NCBI GenBank assembly: GCA_002350845.1
Contig: DEFL01000056.1
Location: forward strand, 1 to 9,890
Direction of reading: 5' to 3'
DNA length: 9,890 nucleotides
From: Christensenella sp. UBA2853
Lineage (GTDB): Bacteria > Bacillota > Clostridia > Christensenellales > Aristaeellaceae
Shown here in pieces: positions 1-5,955 of this stretch (within the stretch, counting starts at the first letter, position 1; each line of letters begins with the position of its first letter). The notes below the pieces were generated by a model that was given only the letters and a program-made list of their open reading frames with translations, made no database searches and was not told the origin of the DNA. The translations under genes and the position numbers were made by a program.

Positions 1-73
1 GGTCTGTTGGCTCAGTTGGTAGAGCACATCGTTCACATCGATGGGGTCACTGGTTCGAGTCCAGTACAGACCA
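1..73 (+). tRNA. tRNA-Val, anticodon CAC
   Basis: A full cloverleaf folds by eye. The acceptor arm is GGTCTGT (1-7) against ACAGACC (66-72). The D arm is GCTC/GAGC (10-13 and 22-25) with GG in the loop. The anticodon stem is CATCG/CGATG (27-31 and 39-43) around the loop TTCACAT, which places CAC at 34-36. The T arm is ACTGG/CCAGT around TTCGAGT. Base 73 is A. CAC reads the valine codon GTG. The CCA end is not encoded (CTT follows), so it must be added after transcription. The gene starts at the first base of the window, so its promoter and any upstream tRNA partners are not visible. Confidence 0.95.
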
Positions 74-76
74 CTT

Positions 77-110
77 CTGGAACCATTGATATAAGGGTTC
101 CAGTTTTTTT
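77..110 (+). terminator. Rho-independent terminator of the tRNA unit
   Basis: CTGGAACC (77-84) pairs perfectly with GGTTCCAG (96-103) across an 11-base loop and is followed directly by seven T (104-110). It begins four bases after the tRNA ends, so it should end the tRNA transcript and separate it from the next gene. Confidence 0.88.
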
Positions 111-181
111 GTTTTCCTGGGCACAGAAAACGATGTGCTCAGTGGGCACATTTTTGGGCACACGTCGTGTCTGTTTCGCCA

Positions 182-210
182 TTGTACCTGCATGTCGAAC
201 GTGCTATACT
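182..210 (+). promoter_or_regulatory. Extended -10 sigma-A promoter of the small basic protein
   Basis: TATACT (205-210) is a good -10 box and is preceded by TGC, giving the extended -10 pattern TGn. A -35-like TTGTAC (182-187) sits exactly 17 bases upstream. Transcription would begin near 217, leaving a leader of about 18 bases with an A-rich AAAAAGGA ribosome binding site (223-230). Upstream, TGGGCACA occurs three times (118, 143 and 155), which may be a regulator site. Confidence 0.6.
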
Positions 211-234
211 GGAAGTGCCAGGAAAAAGGAGTTG

Positions 235-428
235 ATGAGCATGGCCAAAATGATTTCAAAGAAAAAGCTGAGCAAGAAAGCACAGAAGGAACTCAACCGG
301 CAGCGCCGGGTCCTGTGGGACTTCAGCCCTGTCACCCGTACGGTGGACAGCAAAAACTGTATAACCGCAAAAGAAACGCTCGTGACCGCTATGATGACGG
401 TACGAACGTTTCTTTTTCTTATGCCTGA
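235..428 (+). pseudogene. Small, very basic conserved protein, frame broken at an A5 run
   Basis: The reading frame opens at ATG 235, five bases after the AAAAAGGA ribosome binding site. It reads MSMAKMISKKKLSKKAQKEL and continues through WDFSPVTRTVDSK. At the five A of 352-356 the frame is lost. Shifting back by one base gives KLYNRKRNARDRYDDGTN and a TGA stop at 426-428. The joined product would be 64 residues and rich in Lys and Arg. Short clostridial proteins with the pattern SKKARREL...WGFSPVTR..ESKKVYNRK, as I recall them, follow this joined reading, so one A has apparently been lost from an original A6. Without the shift, translation runs antisense into the SIMPL gene to a stop at 562-564. 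The strong promoter, good RBS and otherwise clean sequence suggest a recent lesion, a sequencing error, or decoding by slippage. The function is unknown; its basicity suggests RNA or ribosome contact, which is inference only. Confidence 0.65.
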
Positions 429-1130
429 TTACTGGGCGTCAAAGACCATGGACACCGTTGCGGATACAATCAGTTTTGCTGCCTGCACAACGGTTCCGGC
501 ATCTTCTTCTGCTTCTTCCCAATCCATTCCCTTTGCCCGGACATTGCCGACCTGGTTGGAATAACTGTAGACGCCGCCTTCTGAAATGCTCTGAATGCCG
601 GCAATCTTCAGTCCCGCAGTTTCTGCCAGAATCTCCGCCTTCTTTTTTGCATCGGCAACAGCCATTTTCATAGCCTCCGCTTCGGCCTGGGAAGGATCGG
701 ATGCGGAGAAGGAAATGCCGTTGAGTGTATTGGCACCGGCTGCAAAGGCGGCATCAATCACCATCCCCGCGCTGTCCAGATCCGTCACCCGGACAGACAG
801 TGTGGAACTTGCATTGTATGCTGTGAGTTCCTCCAAACTGTCCTTGTAATCATACATGGCATAGATATTCATGAACTCCGTGTTGATGTTCTCTTCTTTG
901 ACGCCCTTCTCGATCAGCGCTTTCCGGATGGCTGCAATGCTTTCATTGACTTTCTGCTGCGCCTTGAGTACATCCTTGTCTCTGGCATTGACCCCCAGTG
1001 AAATCACTGCGGTATCCGCGCTCAGACGCACTTCCCCGGTTCCGCTGACGGTGATCGGGGTTTGCGCCAATGCAGAAGCTGTGAAAAGCATCACAGCGAG
1101 AATAGTCCAAAGCGTTACAATTTTCTTCAT
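429..1130 (-). CDS. Exported SIMPL-domain (DUF541) protein
   Basis: The start is set at 1130 because AAGGAGG lies 8 bases upstream (1139-1145) and a signal peptide follows at once: MKKIVTLW, a hydrophobic core and ALA|QT, with cleavage near residue 22. The longer frame lacks both. The mature part begins with ITVSGTGEVRLSADTAVISLGV, the usual SIMPL opening, and contains AEAMKMAVADAKKKAEILAE in the second half, the other hallmark. The length of 233 residues matches the family (E. coli YggE and relatives). There is no lipobox, so it is probably secreted or wall-associated. Family members are linked to stress tolerance and, in one case, to an IL-1 receptor signalling partner, but no reaction is established. 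It is transcribed alone; its TAA abuts the stop of the small basic gene with no spacer. I see no terminator of its own. Confidence 0.93.
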   Translation of the reverse strand: MKKIVTLWTILAVMLFTASALAQTPITVSGTGEVRLSADTAVISLGVNARDKDVLKAQQKVNESIAAIRKALIEKGVKEENINTEFMNIYAMYDYKDSLEELTAYNASSTLSVRVTDLDSAGMVIDAAFAAGANTLNGISFSASDPSQAEAEAMKMAVADAKKKAEILAETAGLKIAGIQSISEGGVYSYSNQVGNVRAKGMDWEEAEEDAGTVVQAAKLIVSATVSMVFDAQ

Positions 1131-1371
1131 GGTGGTTTCCTCCTTTTTTGAGCCGCATTTTATGACAGTGTTCCCACTCTCATCTATAAGACGCAGCATG
1201 CTATGAAAAAGTTCCCTGAAACTGCCGACGCCTGTCCTCCAGGTTGAACACCGGAATGCCCTTCAGTCCAAGAGTTGGTCTGTCAGCAATCGTTCTTTCC
1301 CCCTGGCAGGATACGTAACAAAAGTATGACAGGGAGAAAAAACACGCTTCTGGTTCGTTTTTATGATGAAG

Positions 1372-1386
1372 GTCACATCCTGTGAC
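1372..1386. promoter_or_regulatory. Inverted repeat GTCACA-TCC-TGTGAC, possible operator
   Basis: There are two perfect 6-bp arms around a 3-base centre. The repeat lies 33 bases before the candidate -35 box of the 1504 gene, a usual place for an activator or repressor site. It is too short for a terminator and has no T tract. The regulator is unknown. Confidence 0.3.
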
Positions 1387-1419
1387 GCGATGAAGACTGC
1401 ATGCGTTTTGCTAAGCAGC

Positions 1420-1448
1420 TTGACCGCTGCGTGCTGCAGACTTTACAT
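1420..1448 (+). promoter_or_regulatory. Candidate promoter of the 1504 gene
   Basis: TTGACC (1420-1425) matches the -35 consensus at five of six positions. Seventeen bases later TTACAT (1443-1448) is a weak -10 (three of six). Transcription would start near 1455, giving a leader of about 50 bases. The poor -10 would fit a promoter that needs an activator. Confidence 0.35.
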
Positions 1449-1503
1449 GGGCAGCGCGGGAACCCTGACTCTTCAAACACCAGTAACGGGAGGAACCAAC
1501 AGA

Positions 1504-2604
1504 ATGATCAAGCGATGTTTCGGGCTTATACTGGCTGCCGCCATGCTGACTGCAGCCGCAGGCGCATCGGCAGCACCCGCTCTCTCCCCGGAGGAAGTCA
1601 TCGAGCAGGTGGCTGTACCCATGGCACAGAAGAATGATGATGCCAATTATTCCAACGATGAACTGAAGGAACTGATCACGGTCCTGAATGAAAACGGGAT
1701 CACTCTTGATGAAAGCTCAGAGGTGATGCAGGCCTATGCTTCGGGCCATGGCTACTGGGAACGGGAGACGCTTCGTGAAATCTGTCTCTCTGTTTTCGGA
1801 TCCGATGAAAAGGCGTGGACCATTGATCAGCGGTACCGCTACGGGGAAATCATGGTCGCCATCGGTGCATTCGGTTTGAATGTCTGTGTACTCCCCGGAG
1901 AGGGCGATATGAGCGTAGAAGATGCACATATTCTCGCAGCCCACTCCCTGGAAGATGCCTTTGACATTGACCTCCCGTTGCAAAGCGATGCTCAGTGGCT
2001 CATCTATGAGTCCTTCGGTCTGGGCCTGGATGTGGAAACCGGTTCCTATCCCCCGAAAAACGCACGATGGTCTTTTGTGTATTTTGATCGTGCATCCGAC
2101 AGGAGCGTCTATACCGTTTCCTTTGACCGCGCGGGCGGAGACATTCAGACCAGCCGCCATGACGAATCGGAAGACCGGAGTGACACTGCAGATGCCTCCC
2201 GGCTGACGGATTCAGGCGCACAGGAAGCCATGGAGCATTTCGGCGAAATGATGCATTTCTGGCCGCCGGAAATGGTGCAGCAGGTATTTGGAGATGACTA
2301 TGCAGTTCCTTCTGAGGAAGAATACAGGAAGGCAGTGCAGATCGCAGAAGATGCGGTCATGGAGTACTATGGCGAAACGGCCCTCACCGGACCTGCCCCT
2401 TTTCAGATCGGTGTCCTGCATCAGCGTTTTGATGACACTGCCGAAGCCGGCCGCGTCCAGCTGAACTGGGATTTTGTGTTCACAACGGATCCGGATCATA
2501 TCTCCGATGGTTATCGGGTCCAGTTCATTCAGTTCCAGTACACCGACGGAAAAGAAGAAATCGATGCACTCAATGTCGGGCCTGCCAACATGGGCAACGG
2601 CTGA
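1504..2604 (+). CDS. Exported protein with two PepSY-like units
   Basis: The start at ATG 1504 is chosen because GGGAGG (1489-1494) lies 9 bases upstream and a signal peptide follows: MIKR, a hydrophobic stretch and ASA|APAL, with cleavage near residue 23. The mature protein (366 residues in all) has two similar halves. In the first (about 83-216), AWTIDQRYRYGEIM is followed by LPGEGDMSVEDAHILAAHSL, then a beta stretch ending in WSFVYFD...YTVSFDRAGGDI, as in PepSY units (helix, then paired strands ending in a D.tG-like turn). In the second (about 237-357), an EYRKAVQIAEDAVMEYY helix precedes NWDFVFTTD and YRVQFIQFQYTDG. The first module recurs in the 274-residue protein at 3710-4534. PepSY domains often inhibit or chaperone extracellular peptidases, but no peptidase is next to it. 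It is a single-gene unit closed by two hairpins. The domain call is from pattern only. Confidence 0.82.
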   Translation: MIKRCFGLILAAAMLTAAAGASAAPALSPEEVIEQVAVPMAQKNDDANYSNDELKELITVLNENGITLDESSEVMQAYASGHGYWERETLREICLSVFGSDEKAWTIDQRYRYGEIMVAIGAFGLNVCVLPGEGDMSVEDAHILAAHSLEDAFDIDLPLQSDAQWLIYESFGLGLDVETGSYPPKNARWSFVYFDRASDRSVYTVSFDRAGGDIQTSRHDESEDRSDTADASRLTDSGAQEAMEHFGEMMHFWPPEMVQQVFGDDYAVPSEEEYRKAVQIAEDAVMEYYGETALTGPAPFQIGVLHQRFDDTAEAGRVQLNWDFVFTTDPDHISDGYRVQFIQFQYTDGKEEIDALNVGPANMGNG

Positions 2605-2612
2605 CACCACAA

Positions 2613-2642
2613 AAGCCCGCAGATTCATTCCTCTGCGGGCTT
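2613..2642. terminator. Bidirectional hairpin between convergent units
   Basis: AAGCCCGCAG (2613-2622) and CTGCGGGCTT (2633-2642) form a perfect 10-bp stem with a 10-base loop. On the plus strand it is followed only by TTGTTC; on the minus strand the exit reads TTTTGTGG. It may therefore end the minus-strand operon (2758-4534) better than the plus-strand gene. Confidence 0.65.
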
Positions 2643-2670
2643 GTTCTGACTGACGTTCAACCTAAACAGG

Positions 2671-2700
2671 AAGCAGGGAAAGTCCCCTGCTTTTTTGTTT
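2671..2700 (+). terminator. Rho-independent terminator of the 1504 gene
   Basis: AAGCAGGG (2671-2678) pairs with CCCTGCTT (2685-2692) across a 6-base loop and leads into a T-rich tail (2691-2700, TTTTTTGTTT). The T tract is on the plus strand only, so it serves the plus-strand gene that ends at 2604. Confidence 0.8.
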
Positions 2701-2757
2701 GAAAACCGTTCCCGACGTGTCTGCTTCCGCTGATGACATTTTCTGACAAATGCTGGA

Positions 2758-3666
2758 TCACTGGACAGACGCATCTGCATCTTCCAGTGAAAACGCGGGG
2801 ACATCACATGTTTCAAGCGCTTCCAGGGAGATGCCTGCCTGGTTTGATCCTTTCCCCTGATCCTTCACATAATACAGGTCCACTGTATGGTTCAGTCTGT
2901 CGAGCTGAAGCCTTGCTGCATAGTCGTGGGTTACACGACCAAAGTCCCATGCCGCAGCCGATATCACATCCGCACCGCTGGTCAGCTGCAGTTCGACGGC
3001 TTCATAGATTCCCTTCGAGACAGAGACTGCCGTTCCCAGAAGCCTGACTTCATTTCCCTGCATGGATTCCAGCGCAAAGGGACTGTATACCAGAACCTCA
3101 AAGGAAAGCGTTTTCTTCCACTGCATGGTTCCATCGGATGAAAAGTACCGAAGAACAGATTTCCTGGAGCTGCCGTCCCTGACATGAACAAGAAAGACAC
3201 CACCCGCCTGATCACACGCCAGCATGGTCCATCCCCACTGGGGCTGCTGTTCAAAAATCGTCGACCAAAGACACTGCCCGTCCGGAGACAGCCTGCAGAG
3301 TGCGAGCATCGGATGATCGGACAGTTCATCGAGCGAAAACACAGCAGCCCAGCCGTTGTCTGCAGCGTCCGTGCAGTCCAGGAGACCTGAACATTCATAC
3401 ACCGGATCCAAGCAGTCCGAAAGACGGATCGTCCCTGTAGTCTTTCCATTCCAGTCCCTGATGGTCAGTGTCCCTGACGTCGGATCAATCCCCGCGATGC
3501 CTGACTCCATTTCTCGGAGAAACAGAATTCCTTCCTCAGCCATCCGGGTTTTCATGTTCCGGATCAGTTCACCTTCCCCGGCCCTGTCTTCTGCACAGAC
3601 ACCGATCTGGGCGGCCAGGCAGAGAAAAACAATCGTCAGCAGCCGCCTGAAGATGGTTCCCTTCAT
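2758..3666 (-). CDS. Exported protein, probably a small beta-propeller, unknown role
   Basis: The preferred start, 3666, puts a signal peptide at the N-terminus (MKGTIFRRLL, a hydrophobic core, GVCA|ED, cleavage near residue 25), with AAGGA just upstream. A start at 3717 is also possible: that ATG overlaps the previous gene's stop by 8 bases but would add 17 charged residues before the signal. Cys24 is not in a good lipobox. The 302-residue product has repeated strand-turn units: LALCRLSPDGQCLWSTIF (121-138), VLRYFSSDGTMQWKKTLSF (171-189) and a weaker one at 224-242. The pattern h..LS.DG...W is typical of propeller blades in PQQ-like or kelch-like folds, but with too few blades for a confident family. 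It is the second gene of an operon with the 3710-4534 gene, so the two probably act together outside the membrane. No catalytic motif is visible. Confidence 0.8.
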   Translation of the reverse strand: MKGTIFRRLLTIVFLCLAAQIGVCAEDRAGEGELIRNMKTRMAEEGILFLREMESGIAGIDPTSGTLTIRDWNGKTTGTIRLSDCLDPVYECSGLLDCTDAADNGWAAVFSLDELSDHPMLALCRLSPDGQCLWSTIFEQQPQWGWTMLACDQAGGVFLVHVRDGSSRKSVLRYFSSDGTMQWKKTLSFEVLVYSPFALESMQGNEVRLLGTAVSVSKGIYEAVELQLTSGADVISAAAWDFGRVTHDYAARLQLDRLNHTVDLYYVKDQGKGSNQAGISLEALETCDVPAFSLEDADASVQ

Positions 3667-3709
3667 GATTTCCTTGTCCCCTTTCGGCTTTGACTTTCCA
3701 AAGACGTTC

Positions 3710-4534
3710 TCAGCCATTGGATGTTTTGGTTTCCAGCTTTTTCAATTGCAGGTCGTCCAGCACAATTTCCCACCAGGAATCCAGGATCCGGATCACGACA
3801 TGCCAGGTCTGGTCCTTCCCGTCAAAGAAGGTGGATACCTCATCCGGGTCGATCATTTCGACTGTCACTTTTTCTCCTGCCACCAGGTGTCCATCCATCG
3901 GGTTGAGCGCAAACTGTCTTTTTGCCTCCCTCTCGGCTTCCAGTGCCTGGTGCTCCGGGATGTCTCCAGTCCTTGCATTGACCCAGACTTCCGCATGCTT
4001 TCGTGCCTTCTCATAGAACCGGAACACCCAGTACGGATCCGCAAACGATTCCATTGCCCAGTGCCCGGTATACAGATTCACTGACACTTGATCTTCTGAG
4101 CAATCTGATTCATACTTTGTCAGGAGAACATCCCTGGCTTTGCCCAGCGCATCTTCCTGAGAAATCATCCACGGCTCCGCCTCTGCATACCGCCAGGTCA
4201 GAATACTTTCCGCAAACGGCACGGAGACAAGCCAGTCCGGGTGATATTGTTTCATCCGCTCCTCTTCTGCGGTCATCAGTTCAGGCAGCATGCTGCTGAA
4301 CCAGTATTTTTCCCCGATTGTCCAGAATCTGAAGGGGCCGTTCTTTTCAAGGCAGTCCTCATAGAAACGGACGAGGCCGTCCTCCGCTGTAAACGTATCC
4401 CGGACAATGTCGGATGCGGTTCTGCCGGTCTCCAGCGTGTCTGCTCCGGCCAGAGAGGATGGAAACAGCATGATGACCATGCACAGCACAAACATCCTTC
4501 TTATGATTGGAAAATGCCGGAATCCCCTGTTCAT
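3710..4534 (-). CDS. Exported PepSY-like protein, first gene of the operon
   Basis: The start at 4534 follows an AGGG-type ribosome binding site and gives a signal peptide (MNRGFRHFPIIRR, hydrophobic core 14-26, SSLAGA|DT, cleavage near residue 31). After it, residues 58-86 read FYEDCLEKNGPFRFWTIGEKYWFSSML, matching the module of the 1504 protein (LREICLSVFG...AWTIDQRYRYGEIM) in order and spacing of hydrophobic residues. A helix with ISQEDALGKARDVLLTKY (124-141) follows, then paired strands PYWVFRFYEK and EVWVNARTGDI (167-192), the classic PepSY ending with the N.RTG turn. The C-terminal 60 residues form another beta-rich piece (WHVVIRILDSWWEIVLDD). It is 274 residues long. The next gene starts 43 bases after the stop, or overlaps it if the longer start is used. 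Function unknown; likely an envelope or secreted accessory protein. Confidence 0.83.
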   Translation of the reverse strand: MNRGFRHFPIIRRMFVLCMVIMLFPSSLAGADTLETGRTASDIVRDTFTAEDGLVRFYEDCLEKNGPFRFWTIGEKYWFSSMLPELMTAEEERMKQYHPDWLVSVPFAESILTWRYAEAEPWMISQEDALGKARDVLLTKYESDCSEDQVSVNLYTGHWAMESFADPYWVFRFYEKARKHAEVWVNARTGDIPEHQALEAEREAKRQFALNPMDGHLVAGEKVTVEMIDPDEVSTFFDGKDQTWHVVIRILDSWWEIVLDDLQLKKLETKTSNG

Positions 4535-4557
4535 TCCCTATCCCTGCTTTCATTTTC

Positions 4558-4573
4558 GCCTGCCCTGGCAGGC
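4558..4573. promoter_or_regulatory. Palindrome GCCTGCC-CT-GGCAGGC in a divergent promoter region
   Basis: Two perfect 7-bp arms with a 2-base centre lie between divergent genes, 24 bases upstream of the minus-strand start at 4534. A 2-base loop is too tight for a stable terminator, and no T tract follows on either strand. An operator that could act on both genes is the simplest reading. Confidence 0.35.
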
Positions 4574-4680
4574 TGATCTGTATACTGTAATAACGAACCA
4601 GACATTCCTTTCCTTCCACCCATTTCCTTTTTTGACCTTCAGACAACGGCCTGAAGACGGAAACAACACGGAGGCAAATC

Positions 4681-5117
4681 ATGCATCGACTGACTGAAAT
4701 CATCCGGCATGACATGGTTCCGGCCCTTGGCGTGACCGAGCCCGGCGCGATCGCCTTTGCTTCAGCAAAAGTCCGGACACTCCTTGATGGAAACCTGAAA
4801 CACCTGACCGTATCGATGAACAGCGGTATGTATAAAATCGCCTATTCCTGCGGCATCCCCGGCACGTCCGAAGTCGGCGCGGTATTTGCCGCTGCCCTGG
4901 GCTATGTCGCGGGAGACCCGGAAAAACAGCTGGAAGCACTCCATCAGATCACCCCACAGGACGTGGAAGCGGCCCGGGCTCTTGTCCGGGACGGCCGGGT
5001 CACAGCCGGGATGACAGAATTCAGCAGCCGGATTGTGATTACAGTCCGGGAAATAAGGCGGTGCTTTACCTGAAGCCCGGTCCAATTCTTCTGAATCTCT
5101 TTTGTAAAATGAGTTAA
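4681..5117 (+). pseudogene. Truncated L-cysteine desulfidase / UPF0597 (CyuA-YhaM family) remnant
   Basis: A good ribosome binding site, GGAGG (4670-4674), precedes ATG 4681. The first 130 residues match the N-terminus of the UPF0597/cysteine desulfidase family: MVPALGVTEPGAIAFASAKV for the usual PALGCTEP.AiAlA, then GIPGTSEVGAVFAAALG for GIPGTG..G.piAaALG, then the P..LE.L..ITP.DVE.A..LV..GRV helix. Family members are about 430 residues and split cysteine (or act like serine dehydratase) with an iron-sulfur cluster. Here the Cys of GCTEP, a cluster ligand in the archaeal enzyme, is Val18, and everything after residue 130 (TGA at 5071-5073) is missing. A one-base shift near 5046-5050 gives GNKAVLYLK and runs to a TAA at 5115-5117, resembling a few more family residues. 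The missing 300 codons are nowhere in the window. Most likely a dead remnant. Confidence 0.78.
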
Positions 5118-5121
5118 CTGC

Positions 5122-5874
5122 ATGCAGAAACTCACCATTATGGATGATGCTATCGCTATCTCTGCCGTTCTTGAGCGTCCGGACACCCAGCCCAGTCCGC
5201 TCGTCCTGGTCCTGCACGGCTTTACAAGCAATAAAGAAAAAGGCCATACACTCGCCGCCTGCCGTGCCATGCATGAGGCCGGCTTTGCCACGCTGCGGTT
5301 TGACCTGTACGGTCACGGTGAAACCGGAGGAAGCTTTCGGGATCATACCCTGTACAAATGGATTTCCAATACCCTTGCCGTGCTCGAGTATGCCCGCGGC
5401 CTGGATTTTGTGACGGACATCTACCTTTCCGGCCATTCACAGGGCGGACTGACCGCAGCCCTTGTCGCCGGCATGGCCCCGGATCTCATCCAGGGCCTGA
5501 TCCTGCGCGCACCTGCCTTTATGATTCCGCGCGGTGCCCGGGATGGATGCCTGCTGGGCTTTCACTTTGATCCCCTGCGCGTCCCGGATGAGGTCGAGAT
5601 CGCCAGCGGGGTGATGCTTGGCGGAAACTATATCCGCACAGCACAGACACTGCATGTGGAGGAGGCCATGGACCGCTATGCAGGCCCCGTCCTGATTGTT
5701 CACGGCGACGCTGATGATGTCGTGCCGCCCGAAGACTCCGTCGCGGCAGCGGCCCGATACCGCCAAGCTCAGCTGTGCATGATCCACGGCGAAACGCATC
5801 ACTACAACATCTTTCCAGAGAAAACAGAGGCCTGCATACGGGAGTGGCTCCAGGCACTGCCCGGGAAGGCATAA
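5122..5874 (+). CDS. Alpha/beta hydrolase, cinnamoyl/feruloyl-esterase-like
   Basis: This 250-residue protein matches, at my recollection, the Lactobacillus cinnamoyl esterase LJ0536 type almost throughout. VLVLHGFTSNKEKG (28-41) supplies the oxyanion-hole HGF. RFDLYGHGETGG lies at 59-70. GHSQGG (104-109) carries nucleophile Ser106, the same number as in LJ0536. The acid is probably Asp198 in HGDADDVVP, and the base His226 in GETHHYN. The insertion at about 135-175 (PDEV...LGGNYIRTAQ) forms the lid over the acyl pocket. It would cleave ester-linked hydroxycinnamates or other short acyl esters in the cytoplasm; there is no signal peptide. The start is set at 5122; no Shine-Dalgarno is evident, and a TAAAAT box (5105-5110) lies close upstream. 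It follows the UPF0597 remnant by under 50 bases and ends before a strong hairpin. The exact substrate cannot be read from sequence. Confidence 0.92.
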   Translation: MQKLTIMDDAIAISAVLERPDTQPSPLVLVLHGFTSNKEKGHTLAACRAMHEAGFATLRFDLYGHGETGGSFRDHTLYKWISNTLAVLEYARGLDFVTDIYLSGHSQGGLTAALVAGMAPDLIQGLILRAPAFMIPRGARDGCLLGFHFDPLRVPDEVEIASGVMLGGNYIRTAQTLHVEEAMDRYAGPVLIVHGDADDVVPPEDSVAAAARYRQAQLCMIHGETHHYNIFPEKTEACIREWLQALPGKA

Positions 5875-5904
5875 TATGACGCGGCAGCCCCAAATGACGT
5901 TTCC

Positions 5905-5947
5905 ATCAAAGAACACCTGCAGCATGTGCCTGCAGGTGTTCTTTGAT
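5905..5947. terminator. Perfect 18-bp hairpin between convergent genes
   Basis: Arms 5905-5922 and 5930-5947 pair without a mismatch around the 7-base loop CATGTGC. The outer stem is A/T-rich (ATCAAAGAA against TTCTTTGAT), so the U-rich 3' arm can serve both strands. It sits between the esterase stop (5874, plus) and the kinase-like stop (5956, minus) and probably ends both transcripts. Confidence 0.75.
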
Positions 5948-5955
5948 TGGGTGCA

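Larger units (their letters stand above)
1131..1503. other. Divergent intergenic region, 373 bases
   Basis: This gap separates the minus-strand SIMPL gene from the plus-strand exported protein at 1504, so it should hold both promoters. For the plus gene I see a candidate promoter and a short inverted repeat, listed separately. For SIMPL no convincing -35/-10 pair stands out. The open frame from 1363 that continues into the 1504 gene has no ribosome binding site at its first codons, and nothing protein-like comes before the signal peptide. No RNA gene was recognised. Confidence 0.5.

Noticed and set aside
1..110. tRNA 3' end as an integration site of a mobile element
   Set aside because: No integrase, no second copy of the tRNA end and no phage genes are in the window.
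352..357. Canonical -1 programmed frameshift heptamer
   Set aside because: Zero-frame codons are AGC AAA AAC, so the heptamer would be C-AAA-AAC, which breaks the X-XXY-YYZ rule; no strong downstream pseudoknot was seen by eye.
7..564. Open frame running from the tRNA through the small gene into the SIMPL gene
   Set aside because: It starts inside the tRNA and crosses a terminator; only the part from 235 is real, and its tail is antisense to SIMPL.
1363..1503. Longer start for the PepSY-like protein
   Set aside because: It has no ribosome binding site, the extra 47 residues are not protein-like, and it would bury the signal peptide.
4762..5436. Long minus-strand frame opposite the desulfidase remnant and esterase
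   Set aside because: It is a shadow of two recognisable plus-strand genes, with no RBS and no family features.
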